A stretch of 64,000 nt of DNA from RUG13091 sp045113315. GTDB lineage: Bacteria > Bacillota_I > Bacilli_A > RFN20 > CAG-826. The stretch lies in NCBI GenBank assembly GCA_045113315.1, contig JBGUIX010000015.1, forward strand, positions 12,257-76,256, read 5' to 3'. Below, one piece after another: positions 41,038 to 51,600 of the stretch. The notes below the pieces were generated by a model. That model was given only the letters and a program-made list of their open reading frames with translations, made no database searches and was not told the DNA's origin. The translations under genes and the position numbers were made by a program. Position 1 is the first letter of the stretch. Every line of letters starts with the position of its first letter.

Positions 41038-41673
41038 ATGAAATATTTAGTTATTGTTTCCACATTATTTGTAATCGGCTCATTAGTGGGATGGGTTATT
41101 GAATTATTCTTTAGAAGATTTGTTTCACAGAAAAAGTGGATGAATCCTGGATTTTTGACTGGCCCATATCTCCCAATATATGGATCAGGAGTAGTGGTTT
41201 TATATGCGATTAGCAATATGCCTTTAGGTATTTCGATTAAAGTTTGGGATATTATCGTCCGTATTCTTATCATCGGTGTGGGGATGACATTAATCGAATT
41301 TATCGCTGGTTTAATATTTATTAAAGGCTTAAAAGTTAAATTGTGGGATTATTCAGATCAAAAAGGCAATATCATGGGTATTATCTGCCCACAGTTCTCT
41401 TTAATTTGGATTATCGTTGGTTCTTTATATTATTTCTTTGTGAATCCATTTTTAGTGATTGGTATTAACTGGATTAGTGAAAATTTAATCTACACCTATT
41501 TTATAGGCGCTTTTATCGGGATGATGGTGGTTGATTTCGCTTATTCGATTCATCTCGCCACAAAATTAAAAGAATTTAAGGAACTTCAAGGTATGCGATT
41601 TGAAGATTTTAAAAAAGAATTCAAAAAACGTATTAAAAGTATCAATCTAATTAAGAAAGAAAAAGATGAATAA
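41038..41673 (+). CDS. CmpB-like putative ABC transporter permease (membrane protein)
   Basis: The 211-residue protein has five or six helices and the family's signature near the N-terminus: VGWVIELFFRRF, KKWMNPGFLTGPYLPIYG. The family (often labelled ABC_trans_CmpB) is annotated as a putative permease, but its function is not established. TATAAT lies at 41023-41028, nine bases before the ATG, so the leader is very short, with AGGA as a weak ribosome binding site. It overlaps the PPTase gene by 8 bp. Confidence 0.8.
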   Translation: MKYLVIVSTLFVIGSLVGWVIELFFRRFVSQKKWMNPGFLTGPYLPIYGSGVVVLYAISNMPLGISIKVWDIIVRILIIGVGMTLIEFIAGLIFIKGLKVKLWDYSDQKGNIMGIICPQFSLIWIIVGSLYYFFVNPFLVIGINWISENLIYTYFIGAFIGMMVVDFAYSIHLATKLKEFKELQGMRFEDFKKEFKKRIKSINLIKKEKDE

Positions 41674-42271
41674 AATCGATTTAATAATTGTGGATTATAA
41701 AAATATGAAAGAGGAAGATATTCCCTCTCTTTCTTTTTTAAGCGAAGAAGATTTATCTTCTATCAATAAAATAAAATTAGAAAAAGTAAAGATAGAAAAA
41801 GCTATTTCTACCGCTATTAAAAATAAATATATAAAGGATTATTATTTATCTAATAAAGGTAAACCTTTATCTAAAGATATATATTTTAATATCTCCCATA
41901 GTGGTTCTAAGTTAGTTTTAGCCTTAGATAAATCTTATCCAGTGGGTGTAGATATAGAAGAGATTAAAGATCATAAAATCGATTTAAAAGATAAAGTTTG
42001 TAGTGAATTAGAAAAACAATATGTTAAAAATTATAAATCTTTCTTAGAGATTTGGACCAACAAAGAATCTTTAATTAAGTGTATTGGTGAAACGATATTT
42101 AAAAGTATTAAATCAATCACTTCTTTACCGATAAATGGAAGAAAGATTTATGAAGATGAAATATATTTTTCTAAAACAATAGAAATCGATAACTATATAT
42201 TAAGTGTCACTATTAAAAATAGTGATGAATTTGATTTAAACATCATTAATATCGATCCTTCGTCCTTATGA
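41666..42271 (+). CDS. 4'-phosphopantetheinyl transferase (Sfp type)
   Basis: The 201-residue protein has FNISHSGSKLVLAL (about 73-86), PVGVDIEEI (about 92-100) with the Mg-binding D and E, and FLEIWTNKESLIKCIGE (about 124-140), the WxxKES motif. These are the three core motifs of Sfp-like enzymes, which attach phosphopantetheine from CoA to carrier proteins. At 201 residues it is slightly short for the Sfp type. It overlaps both neighbours, in an operon with a GNAT and membrane proteins. No carrier protein gene is in the window. Confidence 0.88.
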   Translation: MNKIDLIIVDYKNMKEEDIPSLSFLSEEDLSSINKIKLEKVKIEKAISTAIKNKYIKDYYLSNKGKPLSKDIYFNISHSGSKLVLALDKSYPVGVDIEEIKDHKIDLKDKVCSELEKQYVKNYKSFLEIWTNKESLIKCIGETIFKSIKSITSLPINGRKIYEDEIYFSKTIEIDNYILSVTIKNSDEFDLNIINIDPSSL

Positions 42272-42807
42272 AAGTAGTGAATTATATTAACGATAAAAAT
42301 ATTAGAAAGGATGTTGAGCCTTTATTTCTTATTTCTTTTCCAGAAACTGAAAGACCAGGTCCTGATGTCTTCTTTTCTTCTTTTAAGAAGGAATCTAATG
42401 TTTTATATGCTTTTTACGATAATGATAAGTTCATTGGATTTGCTTCTTTAATCATCTATAAAGATATCGCTTATATCTTCTTTTTAGCGGTATCTCCTTC
42501 TTTTCAGCATCAAGGTTATGGTAGTCAAATACTATCTATGATAAAAGAGATTTATAAAGATAAAGTCGTCTTACTTTGTTATGAAGAAGTAGATAAGAAA
42601 TATGACGATTATGAAAATAGAAAGAAAAGAGAAAATTTCTATAAGAAAAATGGTTTCATCTCTAATAATTTAACTACCGAAGAATTCGGTGTGGTTTTTA
42701 CGGTGGCTAGATATGGTTATAGAGAAGTAAGCTTTGAAGAATATAAAAAGATATTTATCTTTGGTTTTGGTGAATTTGCGAAAGATTATATTAAAAGAGT
42801 AAAATAA
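42268..42807 (+). CDS. GNAT-family N-acetyltransferase
   Basis: The 179-residue protein has the acetyl-CoA loop in IFFLAVSPSFQHQGYGSQIL (about 70-90), the QxxGxG type motif, and ENFYKKNGF further on. This is the usual GNAT order. It overlaps the PPTase gene by 4 bp (ATGA). Substrate unknown; a protein N-terminus or small amine are the usual options. Confidence 0.85.
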   Translation: MKVVNYINDKNIRKDVEPLFLISFPETERPGPDVFFSSFKKESNVLYAFYDNDKFIGFASLIIYKDIAYIFFLAVSPSFQHQGYGSQILSMIKEIYKDKVVLLCYEEVDKKYDDYENRKKRENFYKKNGFISNNLTTEEFGVVFTVARYGYREVSFEEYKKIFIFGFGEFAKDYIKRVK

Positions 42808-42811
42808 CGAT

Positions 42812-43228
42812 ATGAAAAATGCTTGGATACAATTAAGAAGACATTGGTTATATAACCTCATTACACTAATTATCTCTTTAGTTATAGGAGCGGGTATTTT
42901 CTTATTATATTTCTTTTTAAGAAATAGAGCTTTCATAGATGCCGTCAATGGTATTACAATTGGAGCGATCGTGGTTAGTTTATCTGGTGTATTAGCCTGG
43001 CTATCATTTTTAGGAGCGTTTGATACATTTGCCTTTGGTTTTAAGCAACTAGGATCGATGTTATTCGCTAAAGACGCAAGAAGAGATGGTTCTTTTTCTG
43101 ATTATCGAGATAGCAAAAGAGAAAAAAGAAATAATTCCACATATAATTTTATCGCTATTATCGCTGCCGGATTAATTTTATTAATAGCGGTCTTAGTTTT
43201 AGAAATAATCTATCACACAAAATTCTAA
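42812..43228 (+). CDS. Small membrane protein, DUF3899-like
   Basis: The 138-residue protein has three hydrophobic helices (about 12-34, 44-74 and 112-134) and a charged cytoplasmic loop with KDARRDGSFSDYRDSKREKR before the last helix. The layout fits DUF3899, found in Firmicutes and of unknown function. It is the last gene of the operon that starts at 41038, and a hairpin follows. Confidence 0.65.
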   Translation: MKNAWIQLRRHWLYNLITLIISLVIGAGIFLLYFFLRNRAFIDAVNGITIGAIVVSLSGVLAWLSFLGAFDTFAFGFKQLGSMLFAKDARRDGSFSDYRDSKREKRNNSTYNFIAIIAAGLILLIAVLVLEIIYHTKF

Positions 43229-43242
43229 TAATTATTATTGAA

Positions 43243-43262
43243 TAGGCCCCTTCGAGGGGCTA
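43243..43262 (+). terminator. GC-rich hairpin with TTCG-type loop
   Basis: TAGGCCCC and GGGGCTA close around TTCGA. The T run is short (CTATAATTAG), so it may be a weak terminator or an RNA-stabilising end for the upstream operon. Confidence 0.5.
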
Positions 43263-43268
43263 TAATTA

Positions 43269-43335
43269 GTCTAACAGGTCTAACAGGTCTAACAAAAAAT
43301 GAAGTCTAACAGGTCTAACAGGTCTAACAAAAAAT
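43269..43335 (+). repeat. Tandem GTCTAACAG repeats in two duplicated blocks
   Basis: Three 9-bp units (43269-43295) plus AAAAAT form a 32-bp block that is repeated exactly at 43304-43335. Read in the downstream gene's frame the second block would encode a run of SNR. Nine-base units keep frame, so a change in copy number would alter the leader or N-terminus without breaking the frame. Confidence 0.85.
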
Positions 43336-43349
43336 CGGGGGTACTTTTT

Positions 43350-44381
43350 ATGAATAGTGCATTCACCTTAACATTTGGTCAGCAGCCACAGAATTATATC
43401 GATAGGACATTAGATTCCAATCGTATTTATGATGACTTTAATTTAGATTTTCCTCTTTCCCATGTCTACATCATCACTGGTGTTAGAGGATCCGGTAAAA
43501 CTGTTTTATTAACCGATGTCTCTAATCGATTTAAAGATAATAGTGATTGGGTTGTCGTGGATGTTAATCCTAATCGTGAAATATTAAGTCAGATTGCCGC
43601 TCAAATTTATGATAATACAAATGTTAAACACCTATTTTTAAAGGCTTCTTTTTCGTTTTCCTTTCATGGCTTTGGTTTTACTATTGAAGGCAAAGAACCT
43701 GTTTCAAATGTGAAAACGATCTTAGAAAAAATGCTCGATGTATTAAATAAGAATCACAAAAAAGTGTTAATCACTATCGATGAAATATCTAACAATCTCC
43801 ACACAAGATCATTTGTGCATGACTTCCAAAGCTTATTAAGAGATAACTACGAAATCTTCCTTTTGATGACTGGCTTATATGAAAACGTTTTTTCTTTACA
43901 AAACAATAAAAATCTTACCTTCTTGTACCGCGCTCCAAAAATAGACTTAAAGCCTTTAGATATTAATATGGTATATGACAAATATGCCCAAATATTTACC
44001 TCGGAAAATAGTGAGACCATCCGCCAATTAGCGGAACTTACCAAAGGTTATGCGTTTGCTTATCAAGTTGTTGGTTTTCTATTCTCGAAATATAAAGTTT
44101 TTAATAAGATTTTTGATGAACTTGATAAATATTTATCACTTTACACTTATGACAAAATTTGGGCTAATCTTCCTTCCCAAGAAAAGAAATTCTTAAAATG
44201 CTTTAAAAGTGATACCGCAACTACAGAAGAAATTAATAAATTTTTTAACGGTAATATCAAAGCGACATCCGTTTATAGAGATCGTTTAATTAAACGCGGC
44301 TTAATCGATGGGGATGGAAGAGGCAATAACACTTTGACATTACCTAGATTTGAACAATTTATAAATCGGCAAGAAATATAG
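43350..44381 (+). CDS. AAA+/STAND-like ATPase with C-terminal winged helix
   Basis: ATG 43350 is preferred because the upstream ATG at 43299 lies inside the tandem repeat, although a product starting there would simply carry 17 extra residues. The 343-residue protein has Walker A ITGVRGSGKTVLL, Walker B KVLITIDEISN and a sensor segment FLLMTGLYENV. It ends with a winged helix (TTEEINKFFNG...VYRDRLIKRGLID). This resembles the Orc1-like archaeal/STAND ATPases found singly in many bacteria. Role unknown. A terminator follows. Confidence 0.8.
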   Translation: MNSAFTLTFGQQPQNYIDRTLDSNRIYDDFNLDFPLSHVYIITGVRGSGKTVLLTDVSNRFKDNSDWVVVDVNPNREILSQIAAQIYDNTNVKHLFLKASFSFSFHGFGFTIEGKEPVSNVKTILEKMLDVLNKNHKKVLITIDEISNNLHTRSFVHDFQSLLRDNYEIFLLMTGLYENVFSLQNNKNLTFLYRAPKIDLKPLDINMVYDKYAQIFTSENSETIRQLAELTKGYAFAYQVVGFLFSKYKVFNKIFDELDKYLSLYTYDKIWANLPSQEKKFLKCFKSDTATTEEINKFFNGNIKATSVYRDRLIKRGLIDGDGRGNNTLTLPRFEQFINRQEI

Positions 44382-44404
44382 TTTAATTCCATATTTTTGA
44401 CTTC

Positions 44405-44430
44405 AAAATGGGCATTTAGGCTCATTTTTT
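44405..44430 (+). terminator. Intrinsic terminator
   Basis: AAAATGGGC/GCTCATTTT stem (one G-U) with loop ATTTAG is followed by T's. It separates the ATPase gene from the protease/Opp locus. Confidence 0.8.
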
Positions 44431-44520
44431 ATTTTTACAAATTACTTTACTTGCTTTATGTGTGTGTTATATAATAAACGCACTTTTTACATTTCGTACA
44501 CACGAGAGGAGGTAAAAGTT

Positions 44521-47500
44521 ATGAAGAAAATAGGTCTACTTCTAGTAAGTGTTACCGGAATATTAGCCTTAACAGGATGCTCCGCTAGCGCAAACAAAGA
44601 AGAAATGCCAGTCAGAGACAAACGCATTATCGTCGAAGTTGGTTACGACGTGAAGAGTTTGACTAGTGAAGGCATTAAAAACTCCCAACAATTCGTTTAC
44701 AACAACATTAAAGAGTTAGCGACAAGAAACATCCGCAAAACTCAAAGTTATGACACATTAGTGAACGCATTCGTTCTTGAAGTCAATGAAAACGATATTG
44801 AAAAGATTAAACAAGTACCTGGCGTTAAAAGCGTTACCGTAGACAAGATTCATGCCGAACAAGTCTATCAAAACGATGGCGCTGTCCCATTAGTGATCAC
44901 AAGAGATGGTGGTTCTGTGGAAGAAAACATTTCCGCCACAACGATGAATAAGCCAGAAGGCACTAATGATGGTGAAGGTACAATCGTTGCCATCTTAGAT
45001 AACGAATTCCATTTAAGAGGTAAAACAAGTACTGAAGCAGCTTGGCATCATGAAGTTTATGATCCATTAGCGGTAGGTGTAAAAACCAAATATACGTTTG
45101 ATGACATTAAATCATTTGTTTCTAAAGGTCTAAATGCGAAACAAACAAGTACCACAGCGGGTAATGAAGGTTCCTTATATTTCAATAACAAGGTCCCATT
45201 CTATTACGACTATGGTGGAACATCTATCAATTATGGACAAGCCGGTACTCCAAAACATGACGTCCATAGTGATACCGATTATCACGGTAGCCATGTTAGT
45301 TCCATTACCGCTGCTAATGCGCCTACATATAAAGGTATTGCTCCAAAAGCTCAATTAGCGTTAATGAAAGTCTTTACCGAATATGACGCAAAAGGTGGTA
45401 TCGGTGAAGCCGCTGGCCTACCAAGCCATACAGGTGCTTATGATTCATGTATCCTTTCAGCCTTAGAAGACTGCGTGAAATTAAAAGTTGATGGTATCAA
45501 CATGTCCTTAGGTAGTGACTTAGGTGACTTCGATACTGATTCCATCACCATGAAAGTCTTAAGCAAATTACAAGATGAAGGCATTATGAGTGCTATCTCC
45601 GCTGGTAACAACGGCAAAACATCATTCTCCTTCGTCGGTGCTTATGCTAACTGGGGAACAGAAATGGTGGAAACTGGCTGTTTAGGTAGCTATGCCAATA
45701 GCAGTGATTCCACAATCGTCGCTTCTGGTCAACCAACTAAAATTTTCTATGAATACGGCATCGTCGTTAATGGACAAACCGTTCCATATCAAGATCAAGT
45801 CGTCAATAGAAATGAATATGATCCAGACTTCAGTGAAGAACACCGCTTAAAGGATTTAGGCAATCAATCTTGGGTTTATGTCCCAGGCTTCGGTTTAGAA
45901 AGTGACTATACCGGACTCGATGTCCAAGGTAAAGTCGCCGTCGTCAATCGTGGTAGTTCTTCATTCGCTGATAAATATATGACGGCGAGAAGCCATCGTG
46001 CTAGCGGCTTAATCGTTATCAATAACGACCCAACCGCGACAGACTTCACCTTCTCCATGAGTTTCGGTGATACAGAACCAAATATGCCTGTGGCATATGT
46101 CTTATATAAAGATAAAGGCATCTTCTCTAGTGATCCACGTCATGGTGATTACACATTATTAGCAGAAGGTGGTGAAGAAAGCGTTAACCCAGCCGCTTAT
46201 ACCGTCTCCACATTCTCTAGTGATGGCGCTAGATTCGATCTAGATTTAAAACCAGATGTCACCACCCCTGGTGATAACATCAAAGGTGCGGTTCCAGAAC
46301 ACGCATTAACCAACAAAACCAAAGAAGAAAAAGAAGCTTTGAAAAATAAAGCCTATGCATATTTAAGTGGTACCTCCATGGCCGCTCCTAACTATGCTGG
46401 TGCTCAAGCTCTCTTATTATCCAAAGTTGCTAAAAACGGAACAGAAGCAGAAATATCTGCTTATCGTAAAACAATCGATATGAGATTGATGTCGACTGCT
46501 GATCCAATGGAAGATTTGTATCCAAATCCCGAAGATTTAGCGGAAGATCCAGCTACAACAGAGAAAACCATCTCCTCACCAAGAATTCAAGGTGCTGGTA
46601 TGGTCGACTTAGAAGGCGCGTTAGCAACCGATGTTTATTTAGAAGGTTTAGACGCAACTGGCCAAAAAGGTATTAAGAGAAGCAAAATTGTTTTAAGAAA
46701 CAATCCTGATATCGCTAAAGGTGATATTAAATTATCATTCTTAGCTCATAACGAAAGCGACGAAGATAGAAATTATAACGTCACCGTTAGTGTTATGAGA
46801 CCAGCGGTTGCTCATCCAAACAACTTAGTTTCTAAAGAATATAATTTCAAAGGCGAAATCGATGCCATTGAAAACTTCCCAGGTAAATCCTATTATGATG
46901 TTTCCTTAGGAAGAATGGAAGTTGCTGGTGGTGCCTTCGCCTATAGAGATGTCTATAAAGTTAGTAAAGATATTCAATATTTCGCTAGTGAAGCAGATTA
47001 TCGAGATTATGAATACTATAAAGACAAAGATCCAGAAGAAGCCCAGAAATATTATTCCGTGATTAAAGAAGGATATTACTATAATGCTTCTGAATCAACT
47101 AGTGGCACTGATTGGAAAGACTTACCAAGTTTTGAAGCTCAATCAGTCATGGATAAACAAATCGCCACATTTACACAAAGTGTAACCATCAAACCAGGTG
47201 AAAGCACTGTCACCTTAAATCCATATTCTTTAACTGAACAAGATAAGAAAGATATCTTAGATGTTTATGAATACGGCTCTATGATCGAAGGCTATGTGAC
47301 CTTAGAAAGTACAGATGGTCATACTGACTTATCAATTCCTTATTTAGGTTTCTATTCCGGAACTGATAAGAATAGCGAAGCTAGCTATGATAGCGCTCCA
47401 GTCGTGGAACCATTCTCATTTGAAAAAGATCCAACTAAGATCTATCCATCTTATTATCTAAACGATATCGCCAGATCCTTAATCGGTAAGGATAACGCGA

Positions 47501-48603
47501 ATATGGAGTCCATGATGGTGGCGGGTAAAGTCGATTCTCCAGACTTACTCGATGTCGATAAGATTCGTAGTAACGACTTATCATTCGAAGACTTAACTGG
47601 TTTCTATCCATTAGGTACAGATCCACGTACTAATGAATATGTTGAGGATCCTTCTAATAACTTATATTTAGGTAGTGATCAAACAAATACATTAGTCATT
47701 CAACAGTTCGTTCTAAGAAGCGTTGATAATAACTATTTCACCTTAACTAATAAAGCCACTGGTGAAGTGGTCCATAAGAGCGCTCTTGAAGATAACTTAT
47801 ACGGAACTACCGAAGGTAAATATTCCTTATATAAATCTCATGTCGATGCTGGTTTCTTAAGTGCTGGCTATGTCTGTCATAGAGCTTTAGCGGTTGTCCC
47901 AATGTATGATGAAATCACTGGTGAAACATTCCCAAGTGGTGAATACGAACTCAAATTCAACTACAAACTCGCTGGTACTGGTAACTGGGTAAGTAAAGCC
48001 TACACCTTACATATTGATAGTGAAGCTCCAGAAGTGACCACGATCAAACAGTACAAGAAAGATGGCGTTGATAGAGTGAGATTCGATCTTAAAGACGAAA
48101 AAATCGCTTACGCGGTTGTCGGCTTAAACAGAGTGGAAGTTCAATATGATGAAGCCAAGAAAACTTACTTCATCGATGAAGAAAAAGAATTCATTATGAA
48201 CTGTATGAACGATGTTTCCGCGACCGGTGGTAGAAGATTATTCATAAGAGCGATCGATTATGCGAGAGGCTCTATTGGATGTATCATCCACTTCAATAAT
48301 GAAAACGATATGAATAAAGGCGTGACCACTGTTCAAGGCAAGAACTTAACAGTTGCTCATGACTTCAAATATGAAAAAGGTGTCTTAACCATCATTGATA
48401 ACTTCGGTAATCCAGTGGATGTCAAAGGCGACTTATTCATCAACAATGAAAAATACGATCCATTAAATCCTATAAAGAATAAAGGTAATTACACATGGGT
48501 AATCGTATTAGCTAGTGTCGGTGGTGGTTTATTACTCATCGGCGGTGGCGTATTCCTATTCTTCTTCTTAAGAAAAAGAAAATTAGGAAAAGGAGGTAAA
48601 TAA
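44521..48603 (+). CDS. Cell-surface subtilisin-family (S8) protease lipoprotein
   Basis: ATG 44521 follows GAGAGGAGG and gives a lipoprotein signal ending LTGC. In the 1360-residue protein the catalytic residues are D160 (VAILDNEFH), H255 (DYHGSHVSS) and S619 (LSGTSMAAPNYAG). A PA-domain-like insertion (GKVAVVNRGSSSFADKYMTA) sits between H and S, as in lactocepin/C5a-peptidase types. The protein ends with a glycine-rich transmembrane helix and RKRKLGKGGK, so it may be held at both ends. It probably releases peptides for the Opp system encoded just downstream. Promoter: TTTACT, 18 bases, TATAAT (44470-44475). Confidence 0.9.
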   Translation: MKKIGLLLVSVTGILALTGCSASANKEEMPVRDKRIIVEVGYDVKSLTSEGIKNSQQFVYNNIKELATRNIRKTQSYDTLVNAFVLEVNENDIEKIKQVPGVKSVTVDKIHAEQVYQNDGAVPLVITRDGGSVEENISATTMNKPEGTNDGEGTIVAILDNEFHLRGKTSTEAAWHHEVYDPLAVGVKTKYTFDDIKSFVSKGLNAKQTSTTAGNEGSLYFNNKVPFYYDYGGTSINYGQAGTPKHDVHSDTDYHGSHVSSITAANAPTYKGIAPKAQLALMKVFTEYDAKGGIGEAAGLPSHTGAYDSCILSALEDCVKLKVDGINMSLGSDLGDFDTDSITMKVLSKLQDEGIMSAISAGNNGKTSFSFVGAYANWGTEMVETGCLGSYANSSDSTIVASGQPTKIFYEYGIVVNGQTVPYQDQVVNRNEYDPDFSEEHRLKDLGNQSWVYVPGFGLESDYTGLDVQGKVAVVNRGSSSFADKYMTARSHRASGLIVINNDPTATDFTFSMSFGDTEPNMPVAYVLYKDKGIFSSDPRHGDYTLLAEGGEESVNPAAYTVSTFSSDGARFDLDLKPDVTTPGDNIKGAVPEHALTNKTKEEKEALKNKAYAYLSGTSMAAPNYAGAQALLLSKVAKNGTEAEISAYRKTIDMRLMSTADPMEDLYPNPEDLAEDPATTEKTISSPRIQGAGMVDLEGALATDVYLEGLDATGQKGIKRSKIVLRNNPDIAKGDIKLSFLAHNESDEDRNYNVTVSVMRPAVAHPNNLVSKEYNFKGEIDAIENFPGKSYYDVSLGRMEVAGGAFAYRDVYKVSKDIQYFASEADYRDYEYYKDKDPEEAQKYYSVIKEGYYYNASESTSGTDWKDLPSFEAQSVMDKQIATFTQSVTIKPGESTVTLNPYSLTEQDKKDILDVYEYGSMIEGYVTLESTDGHTDLSIPYLGFYSGTDKNSEASYDSAPVVEPFSFEKDPTKIYPSYYLNDIARSLIGKDNANMESMMVAGKVDSPDLLDVDKIRSNDLSFEDLTGFYPLGTDPRTNEYVEDPSNNLYLGSDQTNTLVIQQFVLRSVDNNYFTLTNKATGEVVHKSALEDNLYGTTEGKYSLYKSHVDAGFLSAGYVCHRALAVVPMYDEITGETFPSGEYELKFNYKLAGTGNWVSKAYTLHIDSEAPEVTTIKQYKKDGVDRVRFDLKDEKIAYAVVGLNRVEVQYDEAKKTYFIDEEKEFIMNCMNDVSATGGRRLFIRAIDYARGSIGCIIHFNNENDMNKGVTTVQGKNLTVAHDFKYEKGVLTIIDNFGNPVDVKGDLFINNEKYDPLNPIKNKGNYTWVIVLASVGGGLLLIGGGVFLFFFLRKRKLGKGGK

Positions 48604-48605
48604 TT

Positions 48606-51600
48606 ATGAAAAATAAATTTATTCTCGGTATTGCAGCGGTCGGCTTATTATCTTTAGGAGCTGTCACCGGTTGTAAAAGAAAAACTAACAGTAGTGAAGT
48701 TGATTTCTCCTTCTCTATCGGTTTAGAAAGCGGTTATAAACGTTTACGTGTCGGTGCTTCTAGTCGAATCGTCGTTACGGCGGACGGAAATACCTCTGGT
48801 AGAAACTATGCTTACCGTAGTAGCGATGAATCAGTCTTAAAGATTGAAAATGGTGTCGCGACCGGTTTAAAAGATGGTAAAGCGACGATTAACGCTGTCG
48901 AATCTACTTCTGGTAAATCCGCAAGCGTGAACATCGTTGTTTCTAGTGCCACTGAAGCTAATGGTGGTTATAACTACGCAGCGGCGACAGGTGAGGAATC
49001 AATTAAAACTAGAACCGAAATTCTTGCTACATTAGAAAAATATGCGATGGATAATCACTTAACTGGTATTACCTTATTTGAAAATGGTGGTTATGTGAAA
49101 TATCATCCACGTGTCAAATTACCAACCAATGAATATATCACTGGTTTTGGATTTGGCTTATTATCAGATGGTGAATTGGTTGGAGATTTAGATAAAGAAG
49201 AAGTTGTAAAATATAAAAAATATTTACATACCGCTACCTCTTCTGACCCATTAACTATTAATGAAAAGAATGATACAGGTAGCCAAGTCAGCGATTTAGC
49301 CGGCTATATCACCTCTTCCTTCTGGGGTACTAGATTAAATAGTACAAAGGATAATTATGAATGGTATCCAGTTTTAGCTAGAGACAAAGTCACTTTAGCG
49401 GGACAACAATACGACAATAATCGTCCATTCCCTGTTGTTCCTGCTCCAGTAGGCCAAGAATCACAATATCCTGATGGGAAACCTTTGAATCCAAATGAAG
49501 AAGCTAACCCATTAAAACTATATGATACATATAGAATCTATTTAAGAGACGGTGTTAGATATAACACTACAGCCACAATTGCTGGCAGAGCTGAATTTAA
49601 TGACACCGAAGTGCAATTAGAGGACTATGAATTTGCTTTCCGTTTCTTATTAACTGGTAGCCATAAACAAAAACGTGGTACCGAAATGGCGAATGATACC
49701 TCTTATGGTATTAAAGGCGCTCAAAAATATAACACTGAAACTAAAGATAAATCTGATGTCGATAACAAGAAGTTATGGGACATTATGGTCGACGATGGTT
49801 CTTTAGGTGTTAAAGTTGGTACAGATGATGCCGGTCAAAAATATATCCAATTAACATTAGTTAATCCAATCGATAGATTTACCGCGATGTATACCTTATC
49901 TTCCTCTTTATATTCTCCATTACCAGAAGAATTCATTAGACAATGTTCCTATGATCCTGCTCGTAACAATGCCTTAGCCATTGGCGCGCAAGCATATGGT
50001 AACTTCAATGATGAAATTAGATATAAAGACAAAGGTCAAAATGATATTAAACAATTCACCATTGCGGTTGGACCATACCATTTAGAAGAATGGGAAGAAA
50101 ATCAAACTATTATTTTTAAGAAAAGTGAAAATTGGTTTGAAAGTGCCACTCGTTATCATATTCCAGGTGTCAAACTTGTGGTTATGAAAGCTGTCCAAAG
50201 TGACCCAGATGCTATATATAAACAATTTAATAATGGGTATTTAGATAGCTGTGGTATTCCAAGTAGACACGTTTCTGAAGAACTTGGTAAGGAAGGTGTC
50301 AAACAAACTAAAGGTGACTCCACATTTAAATTAAATGTTAACTCTTGTACACAAGAGACATGGAACGATTTATTCGGTCCTAACGGCAAGATTTATAAGA
50401 ATGCCAACTGGGAAGTTAAACCATGGATGAGTAATGATAACTTCTTAAGTGGTTTATTCCATTCTATTAATAGAAAAGTGTTCGCTGATAATAGAGGTGT
50501 GGCACCATCTATTAACTACTTCTCCGATGCGTACTTATCTGACGCTGAAGGTGGTAAATCTTATAATGAAACCGAAGCTCATAAAGCCGCTGTTGCGGAT
50601 TATGAAACCTATGATAGAGATGGTAACTCTACTTATGGTTATGACTACGATAAAGCTGTCTTATCATTCAAAGCGGCAGTAAGAGAATTAGCCGCAGCTG
50701 GTAAGATTGAAAAAGGTACAAAATCTAAACCAACCACCATTCATATCCATATTAGATGGATGTATCAAACCGATATTAAAGAATACGGTGAAGAAATTGC
50801 TACCTACTTTGAAGATGCTTTCAATAACGAAGCTGTCAGTGGTGGTACTGTGAAATTAAAAGTTGATCAAGAAGCTGTTACTAACTGGCAAGACGTTTAT
50901 AACATCTACTTAATGAGAGGCCAATTCGATTTAGGTTTCGGTGCGATTAGTGGTAACACTTATAACCCATTAAACTTCTTAGAAGTCTTAAGGAGTGATA
51001 ACTCCTCTGGATTTACTCTTAACTGGGGTACTGATACCTCTAAAGTTACTGAAGGTAAACCAGCAGAATACGATCATAAATTATGGTCCTATGACTCCTT
51101 ATGGGAAGTCGCTGATCACGGTGGTGTTGTCGAAAATGGTGTCGCTGTTAAATCAGTCCAAGAAAGCTATCTTGAAACTCCAAAAAATAGCGGTGGTCAA
51201 GATACTAACGAACTCTACAATGGCTTCAACGTTGATTCTCCATTAAAATTCGTCGATGTTGGCTCATCCGTCGTCTTTGGTGTTAGTAAAGTTCAACTCT
51301 ACGTCTCCGGCTCTGGTTCTTATAACTTAGACGCTACATATAACGATGGCAAATTACATATCATTGTTCCAGCTAGCCAGGCTAGTGAAATTAACACTGA
51401 TATTCAAAAGACCAACCATTTAGATCAAGAAGAAAGTCCATCTTATGATCCACATCCATTTGTCTTAGATAACTATGGCAAATATTGGACAGTGGAAGTC
51501 TATTACACACTTTCCATCAATGGTGGTACACCATCTGAATCATATGTGACCGTCGCTAAGAATAAAGATGCTCAACCTAAAAATGTTAGATACTCATTCT

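Noticed and set aside
43269..43335. CRISPR array
   Set aside because: The units are only 9 bp with no spacers and there are no cas genes; this is a simple tandem repeat.
44458..44520. N-terminal extension of the subtilisin-like protease
   Set aside because: It crosses the TATAAT promoter box at 44470-44475, and the start at 44521 gives a clean lipoprotein signal behind a strong ribosome binding site.
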